A stretch of DNA of 31,994 bases from Chrysophaeum taylorii (Eukaryota; Sar; Pelagophyceae; Pelagomonadales; Pelagomonadaceae): the NCBI GenBank assembly GCA_029834535.1, contig JAQMWT010000247.1, positions 1 through 31,994 on the forward strand, given 5' to 3'. The translations under genes were made by a program, and so were the position numbers. Shown in pieces: positions 9,704-19,689 of the stretch. The notes under the pieces were generated by a model, which saw only the letters and a program-made list of their open reading frames with translations, was not told the DNA's origin and did no database searches. Numbering within the stretch: position 1 is the stretch's first letter; every line of letters starts with the position of its first letter.

Positions 9704-11299
9704 ATGGCGGCGGAAGAGGCGCCGCTCCTGCGCGTGGCCGCGACGGAGTTGCCGTGCGCGGTGGAGAAGGAGGTCCGGTTCGATGTGAGACCGCGCGACG
9801 TGGTGTGGCTGAAGGGTCCGTCGGGCGTCGGGAAGTCGACGATCTGCTCGCGCATCGCGCTGCAGCGCAACGACGACAGGATCATCGTCGACTGGCGTCC
9901 GGACGTGCCGGTGTCCGAGCGCTGCGGCGCGCTCTTCCAGGAAACCACGCTCGTCGACTCGCTCTGCCTCGGCGCCAACGTCCTCCTCGCGCTCCAACAG
10001 GAAGACGGGCGTCGGAGGAACGACGACGCGGCTAAAGCCAAGGCGTTGGTGGAGGCGGTGGGGCTGAGCTGGCACCGGGATGCGCTGAAGATGCCGACGG
10101 AGCTGAGCGGGGGCATGGCGCGGCGCGGGGCCATCGCGCTGCAACTCGCGTCGCGGAAGCGGGTGGTGGTTCTGGACGAACCGTTCACCGGGCTCCCGAT
10201 CGACACGGCGCGAGAGGTCGCCACCGAACTCCGACAACACCTCGTCGATGCCGCGCTCGTGGTCGTCTCGCACCGCCCGGAACTCGTGACATTGCTGAAC
10301 AAAAATGGGGCGACGAAAGAGGTCGACCTTAGCCCGCGAGAAGACGAGTCTTCGGAACCGGACGGGAGGGCGTCGCTCCTCGAAGCTGGCCGTTTCTGGC
10401 GGCGGTTCCACCAGAAGCTGGCGGACTATCTCGTGTACTCGGCGCCTTTGATTCTGTTGGCTTTCGCGGCCGCGGGCCTCGCGGTGTCCGCGGTATCGGC
10501 CGACTTACTTTCGAGGCTCGACGCGTCGCCCCTCGTCGACCGCCTCGTCGAGACCGAGGTACTGCCGCTGGTGGATTTGCTGCTCAAGAACAAGGATAAT
10601 CCCCTCGAAGCGACCATGGCCAAGGCCTTCGTAAGGTCCAAAGCCCGGTCGCTCGCGGACGGCGCTTTTCCGCCCGCGAAGCGCGCGGTTTACGCGCGAG
10701 GCATCGCTGCACTTTTCGTGCTCGAGCTAGGTCCGCTCCTGGCGGGGCTCCTCTTCGCGGGCCGCATCGGCGGCGCTTTCGCCGGCGAGGTCGCGACCAT
10801 GCAGGCGACGCGCCAGAACGATTTGCTGCGAACGCTCGGCGTCGACGCCCGTCGCTGGTCGCTCTACCCGGCACTCCTCGCTGCCCTCGTCGCCGTACCA
10901 GTCCTCGCGGCCGCCGGCACGCTCGAGGCCCTCTACATCGCCTCCGTCGTCGGCCGCCGCCGTCTCTCTGACTCCTGGTTCTGGCCGCGCGTGCGCGGGG
11001 CCGTCCTTCCCGGCCTCGCTTCTCGCGTCTCCGGCGCTTCCTCCTTAAACTCCGCTCTCCTCCGCCTCGCGACCTGGCCCCCGGCCTTCCACCTCCTCAA
11101 GACCCTCTCCTACGTCCTCATCCTCCTCGCCGCGGCCGAACTCGCCGCGCGCCGCCCGCGACTCTCGCCCAGGGACGTCCCCGGCGCCGTTACCGCCGCC
11201 GTCGTCTTCGGCAGCCTCGCCATTATCCTCCTGGACTTCCTCTTCTCCCAACTCCTCATCCTCGACGACTCACCCGCCGACGCCTCGTCGTCTTTGTAG
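9704..11299 (+). CDS. Fused Mla/TGD-type lipid ABC transporter (ATPase + permease)
   Basis: The protein is 531 residues from the first ATG. The N-terminal third is an ABC ATPase with a Walker A GPSGVGKST (about residues 38-46), a Q-loop glutamine in FQET (79), an LSGGM signature (134-138), a Walker B VVVLDEPF (with D158 and E159) and an H-loop in SHRP (190). LSGGM followed by ARR is typical of MlaF. The C-terminal half (about 240-520) has five or so hydrophobic segments. It also contains the MlaE core LELGPLLAGLLFAGRIGGAF, then a conserved acidic residue, an ATMQAT-like stretch and LRTLGVD. MlaFE in bacteria, and TGD3 with TGD1 in plastids, move phospholipid-type lipids between membranes together with an MCE-domain substrate-binding protein. 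Those ATPases and permeases are normally separate genes; here they share one open frame. The frame is open upstream to a TAA at 9641 but contains no earlier ATG. No transit peptide is visible unless an upstream exon supplies one. Confidence 0.9.
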   Translation: MAAEEAPLLRVAATELPCAVEKEVRFDVRPRDVVWLKGPSGVGKSTICSRIALQRNDDRIIVDWRPDVPVSERCGALFQETTLVDSLCLGANVLLALQQEDGRRRNDDAAKAKALVEAVGLSWHRDALKMPTELSGGMARRGAIALQLASRKRVVVLDEPFTGLPIDTAREVATELRQHLVDAALVVVSHRPELVTLLNKNGATKEVDLSPREDESSEPDGRASLLEAGRFWRRFHQKLADYLVYSAPLILLAFAAAGLAVSAVSADLLSRLDASPLVDRLVETEVLPLVDLLLKNKDNPLEATMAKAFVRSKARSLADGAFPPAKRAVYARGIAALFVLELGPLLAGLLFAGRIGGAFAGEVATMQATRQNDLLRTLGVDARRWSLYPALLAALVAVPVLAAAGTLEALYIASVVGRRRLSDSWFWPRVRGAVLPGLASRVSGASSLNSALLRLATWPPAFHLLKTLSYVLILLAAAELAARRPRLSPRDVPGAVTAAVVFGSLAIILLDFLFSQLLILDDSPADASSSL

Positions 11300-11564
11300 C
11301 GCCAGAAGAAGGAGAATGAGACTTCCAGCGTTAATTGCTGGCCGCAGAAGGAAGTTTGATTTGACACAAGAGATGAGTCCGATTATTTATTTATTATTGT
11401 CATCTCGGGGGAATATTATGGTGCCTTGACTTGGACCTGACTCAACGGCAACATTGCAGCTCCTCGAGAGTCCTCGAAGAAACCCCGACCTGAGCGCTTG
11501 CACGGACGCTGCGGAAGTTGACCACTCAAAGATCACTTCGCTCGCCAGCTCTAAACGAGCTGCC

Positions 11565-12020
11565 ATGAGTGTCGTCGTGCGAGCGGTGGTTGCGTCGGAC
11601 GCGGAGAGCGTGATGGCGTTGGCGGCAGGCTTGCTGGATCCCGGGGAGGTCACGGAGCTCAAGGCGATGCTGGAGGCGTCGCTGGCGGGCAACGACACCT
11701 TCTGGCTCGTCGCGGACGACGGCGCTTGCTGCGGCGCGGCATACGTGGAACCGGAGCGCATGACGGACGGCACGTTTAATCTTCAGTTCATCGTCGTCGA
11801 AGAGCCCCGCAGAGGCAAAGGCGTCGGGGCTCGGCTCGTCGCGGCAGTCGTCGAAGAAGTCCGCCGTAATCGCCGAGGCCGCGTCCTCCTCGTCGACACC
11901 TCCGCACACCTCGATGTCGGGCCCTTCTATCTGAAATGCGGCTTTCAAGAAGTCGCGCGCGTCCCCGACTTCTACGCCGACGGAGACACCAAAGTCACTT
12001 TTTGGAAGCGCCTGACTTGA
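11565..12020 (+). CDS. GNAT-family N-acetyltransferase
   Basis: The protein is 151 residues and fits a single GNAT domain. The acetyl-CoA-binding motif A is visible as FIVVEEPRRGKGVGARLV (about 75-92), with R83-x-x-G86-x-G88 contacting the pyrophosphate in this family. Motif B follows as the strand RVLLVDTS and then GPFYLKCGFQEV (119-130), where GF commonly ends the fold. The substrate cannot be deduced; small amines or protein N-termini are both possible. I chose the ATG at 11565 because the folded domain starts directly after it. The frame is open further upstream, but without an ATG and with non-domain sequence. The gene follows the ABC gene on the same strand after a gap of about 265 bp, which in a eukaryote does not imply co-transcription. 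It appears intact and intronless. Confidence 0.88.
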   Translation: MSVVVRAVVASDAESVMALAAGLLDPGEVTELKAMLEASLAGNDTFWLVADDGACCGAAYVEPERMTDGTFNLQFIVVEEPRRGKGVGARLVAAVVEEVRRNRRGRVLLVDTSAHLDVGPFYLKCGFQEVARVPDFYADGDTKVTFWKRLT

Positions 12021-12200
12021 CTTCCAGCCACTCGACGGGCGGGTCGAGCGGGCGTTTTGATCTTCTTAACTTCACGTTTAGTTCGTCGAAGACGACGGCG
12101 GAAGAAGTAAGTAGCCCGCGGCAGCGCTAGGACTGGAGTTGGCCGTCCCAATGCGACGTGCCTTCTGGCGCCTTTCTTCCTCGACACCTGGCATAGGACG

Positions 12201-12354
12201 GTAGGGTCGGATAAGAAACGTGAGGGCCGGGACTGAATATCATATCCCCAAGGATCGGGATGCACCCCCGGAGCGAGGTAGGGTCGGATAAGAAACGTGA
12301 GGGCCGGGACTGAATATCATATCCCCAAGGATCGGGATGCAGCCCCGGAGCGAG
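12201..12354 (+). repeat. 77-bp perfect-length tandem duplication
   Basis: Two adjacent 77-bp units (12201-12277 and 12278-12354) begin GTAGGGTCGGATAAG and end CCCCGGAGCGAG, with one visible mismatch. Each contains the imperfect inverted pair CATATCCC/GGGATG. Near identity suggests a recent duplication. The unit is tRNA-sized but lacks recognisable A and B boxes. Confidence 0.93.
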
Positions 12355-13960
12355 GCTTCGATTGCCTCGAGCATGGTCTTGCTTTCTGTGGATTGTCGTC
12401 CACGTTTTCAAGTCGAATATCGTAGAGCCGCGCGTGCACGGACGCGACGCCGGAGATCTTCGTCCGACTTGTCTTATTATCGACGCTGCCCGCCGCGCGA
12501 GAAACTTGGCGTAGGCCTCCACGGACACGTCTTACGGCTCTCGCACTCCGCTGTCGTGAAGATCTGTGGGTCATTCCGGCATGTCTTGAATAACGTGCAC
12601 GCGTGCTCGTTGATTTCGAGGATGGTCTAGTTGCCGAGGTCGTGGGTGGCGGCGAAGAAGCGGAAGGGTGTAATGGGCTTGTCGTGGATGACACCCCGGC
12701 CTAGTAAGGAGCCGATTATCTCATTTGCGCCGAGCGCGAGATGAAGCGTTAGACTGCGGCACGTTATGCCGCGAGCTCCTCAACCCCGGAGCCGCTCGAT
12801 TTCCTCGTTATTGGCCTCGAGGCGGCCCTTGGCGGCGGCAAGTTCGAGTGCCATTCTCTTCGCGATGCGATTAACAGCAGCGTGGCGGTCCTCGAGTCGA
12901 TAGTGCTTTTGAGGGTCGCACTGCTTCGCGCAACACTCCTTCGTTTCGCCGAGTCGGCCACCACCATCTTGGCACCTTCCTTCGCCGCCTCTTATTACTT
13001 GTTTATCGCGCTTTGCAGTTTCGTCGCGTTCTGGTTTTCCGTCGCGGCATTTTTTCGCAGGACCCGGAGTCGTTCCTCCCGACGTGCGGTATCCCTGACC
13101 TCGTGCTTCCTCTCGGTGGCCATCCCGCGCCACCATCATCTCCGTAGCCAAGACCTCCTCGGAAGCGAAGGCGTCGGCGTGGGACATCTTCCGTCTCGTG
13201 CTCTGAGACGAGATCGCGCCACTACAAAACGTCTCCTTGGCCGCCCTCGAGACTGTAGATGGATGATCTTGTCCTTTTGTGCGAACTGCTTCCGAAGCGA
13301 AGACGGACTGGGCGTATTGGTCGAGGTTGAAGCGGTCGTCGCGCGCGGCTCCGCGCCTCTATGCGTATTGAGGGACCATTGTTCGCGCTCTCTGCGCCAC
13401 CGTCTTATCGACAAGGGACTCGACGGCGCGCGTCACGGTCCCCCGGGTTCGTGACGCATGTACTGAACCACCCCCGACATCTCGCCCACTCTTCGACCGC
13501 TCGAATAGTCGTGAACGACGCACACCTTTTCGTTCGGCGGCGGAATCCGCGTCTTGAAGTGAAGCGCACGCGAGGATAGATAGCTTGCATCGGACCGCCT
13601 TTGCGCTTCGCGGGCACGAAGTCTCGCCCATAAGAGGGAGAGCAAACATTAAAGTCGATGCTGCCGTCGAGTCCCGTGATGTTCACGACGCGCTCGAACG
13701 CGCCCCGTGATCGAGCGGTTTTCCCGAACGTCGTTCAAGCTTGGCAGAGCAACAGCCATCAACCAGAAGCACGCGTCTCTCACGCCTGGCGGCTTTCGAG
13801 CGCCTCCCCGGCGGATCCACCTTATCGGGAGCGTCAGTAGGCTGATTCCCAACGTCCACAGAAATCCCACAGGCTTGCCCGCCGCCATCGCCGCGCCAGG
13901 CGCCGAACAGAAGACAGAACGGCACATTGGACTTTCATACCACTTTTTTGAATGACGATA
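12355..13960 (-). pseudogene. Decayed minus-strand gene(s), family unknown
   Basis: Coherent minus-strand peptides appear in successive, different frames. A hydrophobic segment, KPVGFLWTLGISLLTLPIRW, reads at about 13890-13830. Pieces including VCSPSYGRDFVPAKRKGGPM (13650-13590), RIPPPNEKVCVVHDYSSGRR (13550-13490) and TRAVESLVDKTVAQRARTMV (13440-13370) follow. A charged coiled-coil-like segment reads at about 12900-12790. The continuous change of frame indicates several indels in an old coding sequence, possibly a membrane protein followed by a helical region. I do not recognise the family. Confidence 0.4.
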
Positions 13961-14751
13961 TTTTTTTAACCCGCAAAACACCGAGTGCGAGAATCGTCGT
14001 CGCATAAAAACGAAGCTGCATTAAAATTTTGGGCTCGCCATGTCGCAGGTCCGACCAGTGTCCTCGGCTTTCGATTGTGACGAATTCGAGGAAAAAATTC
14101 TTCGCTGCGCTGCTGTTCGCACCACCGCTGGTTGCAACCGTTGAAGACTGCGGAGCCCTTCCTTCGTCGGGACAGCGCCATTTGAGAAAGCGTGCTGGCT
14201 GTGGCAGCTGGGTACGACGGGGGTAAACGCGGCGAAGTGTATATAGAGGTTGAGTGCTAAGAGAGGGGGGGTCGGACTTTTACTAGCCTCCTTTACCCGA
14301 ACACAATACGAGAAGTCCTCGGCTTGGCGCCGACCGCTTCTTCCGAGTGAAGGGGATGAACGAAGATGAAGATATTAATTATTCCAGAGCATGATCATCA
14401 GGCACCTCACCTGTCCATAATAAGGTGTTCTTGCGTTCATTTCGGCGGGCCTTTCAACATTGACAACCGGGCGTCTTTAATAATCAAAATTAAAAAGGAC
14501 TTCTTCTTCTTCTTCTTCTTCTTCTTGGTTGGGTTCGCGTACACTTGCGGCCACGCCGCCACAGACCTTGCACTTGAGCTAAGTTGTCGGGGATCCAGGA
14601 GTCTGACGGGAATGTTTTTTCTGCACTGCGACTCGCTGGAGTGCTGACGTCGTCCGTACCTCTACTTTAATAAGGAAACAGGCATGTACGAAGTTGTATG
14701 GCAAAAATCGTGAGGTCGGGCCTTGAACGCACGTGAATTCAGTGGCCAAGA
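13961..14751. other. Upstream region of hydrolase copy 1
   Basis: No gene is recognised. There is a CTT trinucleotide run at about 14501-14526 and an AT-rich stretch near 14365-14500. The last 60 bp before the hydrolase ATG share an interrupted match with the region upstream of the broken copy at 18675: a GGTCGGG string, then ACGCAC, then TTCAGTGGCCA immediately before the start. The duplication therefore included upstream sequence. A GAGTGCTAAGAGAGGGGGG string at 14253-14271 faintly resembles the reverse complement of the retroelement 3' terminus. Confidence 0.5.
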
Positions 14752-16038
14752 ATGATCAAGTTCGTCCTATTCGCTCCCGTGGCAGTGTTGGGCTGGGTGT
14801 GCCCCACCGTGGGATGGTGGCTCGTCGCTGTCGAAGTAGTGTGGTTCCTCGCGGTGGTGGGCTTCCTGGGACACCTCGACCGGCTGCCGGCGGCGTTCGA
14901 GGCTTCGCGGTCACGGCACGCTGTGACAAAGCTTCTCATGGAGTTTCGGGGCGACGCTGGGCGTAGGTTCGTGTCGGGATGGTTCTTCGATCGTCCGTAC
15001 GCGTCGATCTCGAGGGAGGCCTTCAAGCGGTGGTGGGCGTGGCTCTGCTGCTGCGACGTCGACGTCGGCGAACTCGAGGCAGACGTACGAGCTATCGAGG
15101 ACAAGCTCGGGAGACTTGAGGGTTGCGAGGAAAAGTGCGTCCGCTTAAATCTCGATTCGGTCCGCGACCGAGTCCTGACAAAGCCTCTATGGTTATACGT
15201 CTTTTTTCGCGGCGCGTGCGGCTGGGGCGCCGCCTTCGCGTTCTGGCGCATGGGTTTCCGCCGTTGCCGCTTCGGACGTTTGTGGTTCTGGATCCGCGAC
15301 GGACCGGGCCAGACCGTCCTATTCCTCCACGGCCTCGGCATCGGGCTTCTCCTGTATATTCCGATTTTGCGCTCGTTTCCAAATCATTTTCGGCTCGTCG
15401 TGCCCGACCTGTGGTACGCGTCCCAGGCCCCACCCATTGAACTCTGGTTCAAGGGCGGGGTCCCCGACCGCGATGAGCACCTGCGCGCCATCGACGCCGC
15501 GTTGGGGCCACAGACGACAAAAGTGGACGTCTTTGGCCACTCTTACGGGACAATCGTCGCCGCCTGGCTTATCCACTCCCAACCCCAACGGATCCGTGCC
15601 CTCGCTCTCGCCGAGCCCGTCGCTCTCCTCGTCCATCACCATCACGTCGCCCGCAACTTCCTCTACGACGGCCAACCCAACCTCGAGCTCATGCAGCGAA
15701 TCGTCAGGCATTTCGTGCAACAGGACCCCGTAATCGTGCACCACCTCATGCGCAACATATTGTGGTTCGAAGGTGCCATCTTTGAGGAGGACCTCAAAGA
15801 CATCAACACGGTCGTCTTTCTTACGGAAAACGACGAGTTCGTCCCGTCCGCTCTGATTCGTAAGCGCCTCGGTGACTCCCCGCGAACCAAAATCGTCTGG
15901 ACCGCGGGTGCAACTCACGGCGACGTGGTCCTGAACCCCAACGTGCTCCAAACTTACGTCCATCCCTTCCTTCGCCTTCAAAACAAGGCCGCGAAGGATC
16001 CACGTGACCGCCAAATCCTACAGGCCGCCGACCTCTGA
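14752..16038 (+). CDS. Membrane-anchored alpha/beta hydrolase, copy 1
   Basis: The protein is 428 residues. Two hydrophobic segments at about 3-40 suggest N-terminal membrane anchoring, and a further hydrophobic stretch lies near 146-166. The hydrolase fold starts around 186 with VLFLHGLG, whose HG (193-194) forms the usual oxyanion-hole region. The nucleophile elbow is GHSYG with Ser264. The acid is likely Asp361 in ENDEFVP, and the base is His389 in GATHGDV. All three triad positions are present and correctly ordered, so an active serine hydrolase (lipase or esterase type) is expected; the substrate is unknown. Between anchor and catalytic domain lies a family-specific stretch with GWFFDRPYASISREAFKRWW. 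It is intronless and is one of three tandemly arranged copies in the same orientation; the middle one is broken. The start ATG aligns with the starts of the other two copies. Confidence 0.9.
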   Translation: MIKFVLFAPVAVLGWVCPTVGWWLVAVEVVWFLAVVGFLGHLDRLPAAFEASRSRHAVTKLLMEFRGDAGRRFVSGWFFDRPYASISREAFKRWWAWLCCCDVDVGELEADVRAIEDKLGRLEGCEEKCVRLNLDSVRDRVLTKPLWLYVFFRGACGWGAAFAFWRMGFRRCRFGRLWFWIRDGPGQTVLFLHGLGIGLLLYIPILRSFPNHFRLVVPDLWYASQAPPIELWFKGGVPDRDEHLRAIDAALGPQTTKVDVFGHSYGTIVAAWLIHSQPQRIRALALAEPVALLVHHHHVARNFLYDGQPNLELMQRIVRHFVQQDPVIVHHLMRNILWFEGAIFEEDLKDINTVVFLTENDEFVPSALIRKRLGDSPRTKIVWTAGATHGDVVLNPNVLQTYVHPFLRLQNKAAKDPRDRQILQAADL

Positions 16039-16379
16039 CGAACGACGCAACTTCGCGCGCCGCATCGCCGCTATTCTGCCTTGTCAATAACCGAACGTGG
16101 TGTGACTGCTTTCTGTTTGTACATATTAACAATAACCGCAGTCCAAAAAAGCGTCACACATTCTTGTATTCAATTCGTCACCGACATATGGGTGCTTCTT
16201 ACACTCATACGTAACTCAGCCTTTCTGTTCTTCTGTTTTTCCTTACCTTCGCAATTATCAATAATAATAATAATAATAATACACGATCATTATTGCGAAA
16301 ATTTAACACGCGCTCCCCTCTTGATCGACTCGCCCTTTCGCACGTGGAAGGACGCTTCTAATCACATGTTCCTGGCCTA
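16039..16379. other. 3' flank of hydrolase copy 1
   Basis: This is relatively AT-rich sequence with an AATAAT microsatellite at about 16258-16281. No gene is seen. TTGTCAATAACCG and several AATAA-like strings could contribute to 3' end formation of the hydrolase transcript, but this cannot be shown from sequence alone. Confidence 0.4.
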
Positions 16380-16620
16380 CGCTAGCCGTCCTCCAACTCG
16401 GACATCCACGAGGTCGCAGCAGTCAACACTAACTGGATATCAATCAGCATGGGCACCCTCTGCGCGCAATACGGATGCTCGGGTGCGACTTGCTCGATGA
16501 CAACTGTCTGACCAACCGGGAAGCCAACCGCGGTGGCTCGCTCACGAATCAGCACGATCATATCCTCGCTTTGATGGCGTGCTAAGATTCCACACTTCAC
16601 GATCTAATGTTCTTCGGTAG
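16380..16620 (-). pseudogene. Duplicated minus-strand fragment downstream of hydrolase copy 1
   Basis: The minus strand reads an open peptide of about 70 codons including TAVGFPVGQTVVIEQVAPEH and TAATSWMSELED. A diverged relative lies at 19690-19910 behind the broken hydrolase, sharing the strings CTCCAACTCG, TCCACGAGGT, GCTCG-ATGCGA-TTGCTCGA and ACCAACCGGG. In that second copy the corresponding frame is interrupted. This suggests the original duplicated segment contained the hydrolase plus part of a convergent gene. I do not recognise the protein. Confidence 0.45.
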
Positions 16621-18674
16621 TATAATATGTGTGTTGATTGTGATCCTACAGCGAGCGTGGTTTGCCCCAGCTGTGCTGCTGCCGTTGCGGCCTCTCGTCT
16701 CGGTATTATGCGCCGCCTCACCTTGAAAGTGCTCACTTGAAAGTTCCCGAGTGGACCGCGCTCTCTTCTACGAAACGGCTGTGATGCTCTCGATCATCTC
16801 TACATGACCAGCGACGGATCCGTGAGGTGAGTGCGGCGCTGCTCTTGCCATTTCGACCCTGTCACTTCACCTCTACGCTTGCGCTTTGCGGGCCACCTTC
16901 GCCCTTGGAACTCTCTCAGCGTATCGCGCCGAGGTCATTTGGGCATCTACGCTTCACGAGGTTCATTTTGATCCCTACGTGATGTGCTCCCTCGTTTCCC
17001 CGTGAAAGCTGCTGCTGCTCTTGACAATAAGGGTGCTTTGCTCGCACACTCTGGCCTCTCGCAGAGCGTGCTCGTCACATGCGGCAATATTTGGAAGGAG
17101 ATTCCGCACTTCACTTCGAGAATTTCGGCGCGTTTTGGTTCTTGTTTAAACGTCGACTGCTAAGAAGGCAGGGAGTGGGTGCGTGACCTCCCCGAACGCC
17201 GCAAATCCTCTGACTAGTTCGCCTTTGTGGAGTGGAGTCTCTCCAGCATCTTGATGATGCGTGGTGGCCGATGTGGTGCGGGTGCGGATGACCCTTCTTG
17301 CACGCATTTCTGTCATACTGGTTTGTCACCCTCCAGCGGCGCCGTCTTTTTGATGGGGTTTGCTCGACTTTTCTCACGCAGCTTGGCGTTGCGCGCCTTC
17401 GTGCATATGAGCCTGCGGATGTTGACGTTCCTCTATCTTCGCTCGTCCGGGCAACGCGCGCGCGCCGTGCAGCTACAAAAGTCTCTTATGGCGCATTTAG
17501 CTCCCCGACAGCGTTCTGCTGCCTGGGGGGTTGTCGTTCCTGGTCACACCCTGGTTGTTCCTTCCAAATCGCTTCACCATCGTTTGACTACTTGCCCACA
17601 TCCCACTTTGACGACGGCGCGACTGAGTTGTGCGACCACTCTGCTGCTTCATCATCTTGTACTCACGACCTCAACTAGTATGTGCGGGACTTGTTGATTC
17701 CCGTATCTCTGCTCCGCTGACTTCCCTTGCTCTTGTTTTGCGAACGCGACCTTCGTTTGCTCTTCCCCTTGCAGATAGCACCGACGCTGCTTGGTTTTGC
17801 CTCTATAGTACGCCGTCTTTTGCCAGCGGAACCAATTGCCATCCTTGTTGCTTGTGCTGTTGATGCTGATGACGTGTGTTCTAGCAGCGACATTTGGCCG
17901 CCTCGCCAAAAACGTGAATTATGGCGGCCCGTTTGAAAAAAATATGGCATCGTGCTGCGACCGTCTCTTCGCGCCCTTCTTGAGTTACCCCTTCTGCTTG
18001 TGCCACTGTTCGCCATTATTCTCCTGCCTCTCCATTTCGCTCTCATTTTTTTCTCTACAATTGCGTTTTTCCTCCTGCTTCATAAGCTTGTTCTTTCCTC
18101 ACCACTTCTTCTCTCTGCTCCCCTCCTTTCTCTCCCTTGCCCCCTGCTTCTGCCGCCCCCCTTTGCGCCTTCTTGCTTATTCTTTTTTGCGCCGTCCGCT
18201 CTGATCTTTTCTTCTTTTTAGTTTCTCCATGCTGGACCAAAAAAAACGTAGATATGATAGTAGTGAGGAACCACAGTGCAGTCCAGTGCATGCACGGGGC
18301 GTAGGCTAATCGCAGCGCTGCTGTAGCGCGCAGGATCAGAATCACAGGGCGTTCAGACGAAGGGCGCAGAAAAGAAGTCGGGGAAGAGTTGATGGTAATA
18401 CGACGCGGAGATCGCGCGAGTCGTTTCGACTGGGCACACGTCACGTCGTTCACTTCCTTCCGCGTCGGACCCCCGGCCATACCGCTGCGGATGGTTCCGG
18501 CTGCCAAGCGGCCCGTTCGGGGAACGACGAACAGGCACCAACCTTTGCCAAAAATTAAACCGATGCCTCGCTAGACGCAGCTCTTATGGCAACAAACTTC
18601 CAGGTCGGGTAATAAACTTCTTCAACCCAAAACAAACTCTATAGTGTACGCACTTTGAAGTTCAGTGGCCATGA
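16621..18674. other. Long region without a recognisable gene
   Basis: Frames of 80-150 codons occur, chiefly on the plus strand between 17220 and 17900, but none has a known motif and they overlap each other. One frame (17298-17678) reads VCSTFLTQLGVARLRAYEPA and similar protein-like text, so an old coding sequence is possible. The string TTTAAACGTCGACTGCTAAG at 17145-17164 is an inverted relative of the retroelement 3' terminus. From about 17960 to 18235 the plus strand is a long pyrimidine-rich tract. Confidence 0.4.
17960..18235 (+). repeat. Pyrimidine-rich tract
   Basis: The plus strand is dominated by C and T with very few purines. Frames here encode Leu/Phe/Ser-rich peptides that mimic membrane segments, but I consider these an effect of composition. 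Confidence 0.7.
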
Positions 18675-19550
18675 ATGATCAAGTTTGTCCATATATTCGC
18701 TTCCGTGGCAGTGTTGGCCTTGGTGTGTCCCACCGTGGGATAGTGGCTCGTCGCTGTCGAAGCTGTGTGGTGGTTTTTGCAGTGGTGTGCTGCTTCCTGG
18801 CCACATCGACCGAAGACTGGCGGCCTTCGAGGCTTCGCGTTCACGGCACGCCGTGCCCATATGCTTCTGAAGGAGTTTCGGGGCGAAGCGTCGGTTTGTG
18901 TCTGGGTGGTTCTTCGGCCGTCCGTATGCGTCAATCTCGAGGGCTTCGTTTGAGCTGTGGTTGGCTTGGGTGCGTTGCTGCGATGTCGATATCGGCGAAG
19001 TGGAGGCAGACGTACGAGGCATCGAGGACAAACTCGGGAGACTCGAAGGCTGCGAGGAGCAGTGTTCGATCGGTTGAATCTCGATTTGGTTCGCAAGCGC
19101 GTCCTGACAAAGTCGCAATGCCTGTACGTCGTGTTGCGCGGCGCGTGCGGCTCGACGGCTGCCGTCGCGCCGTGGCCTTCCGTCGTTGCTGCTTCGGACG
19201 CTCGTGGTTCTGGATCCGTGACGACGAACCGGGCTAGACTGTCCTGTTCCTCCACGGCCTCGGCGACGGGAATCTCCCGTATATTTCGCTGTTGCGACTC
19301 TTCCCCAAGCACTTTCGCCTGATCATCCCCGATCCGTGGTACGCGCCCGAGGAGCCAGCTCTCGGTTCCCGACCGCCACGAGCACCTCCGCGCCATCGAC
19401 GCGGCGTTGGGACCGACGACGACGACGAAAGTGGATGTCTTCGGCCACTCTTACGGGACGGTCGTCGCGGCGTGGCTGCTGCACGCGCGACCCGACCGGA
19501 TTCGCGTCCTCGCGCTTGCCCGTCGTTCTTCTCGTCCATCATTCTCGAGT
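18675..19550 (+). pseudogene. Broken alpha/beta hydrolase, copy 2
   Basis: The sequence aligns with hydrolase copies 1 and 3 from their common start codon. The Trp at residue 22 of copy 1 is replaced by TAG, and several frameshifts follow, so at least three frames must be combined to follow the homology. The GHSYG nucleophile region survives at nucleotide level (about 19440-19460), but the part coding for the IELW-KGG segment is missing. Homology ends about 19550, before the acid and base of the triad, so no active enzyme can be made. The 5' half is closer to copy 1 (for example, the region coding for GRLEGCEEQ). The 3' half, from about 19125, is closer to copy 3 (VVLRGACGSTAA). The 3' half is almost identical to copy 3 over about 19395-19505. 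Confidence 0.9.
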
Positions 19551-19689
19551 TCCGTCAATAACCGCGCAGTTCAAGCGTGAGCCGATGTCGCGTGACGAAG
19601 CGCGCGAGATTCATTATTGGTAGTTACAACTCGAGATCGAGATTACGTAGAAATGGGGCGAAGTGCGCCGGTTTTCTCTGTCGCGAGCT

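Noticed and set aside
9545..10411. Minus-strand open frame of 288 codons opposite the ABC gene
   Set aside because: It lies antisense to the conserved ATPase domain, is Arg/Pro-rich and has no motif. GC-rich coding sequence commonly leaves such antisense frames open.
12201..12354. 77-bp tandem unit as a tRNA gene pair
   Set aside because: The size is right, but I find no cloverleaf, no convincing A box or B box, and no CCA-type acceptor pairing.
17952..18221. Leu/Phe-rich frames as small membrane proteins
   Set aside because: The tract is pyrimidine-rich throughout, so hydrophobic codons arise in every frame; overlapping frames give equally hydrophobic peptides.
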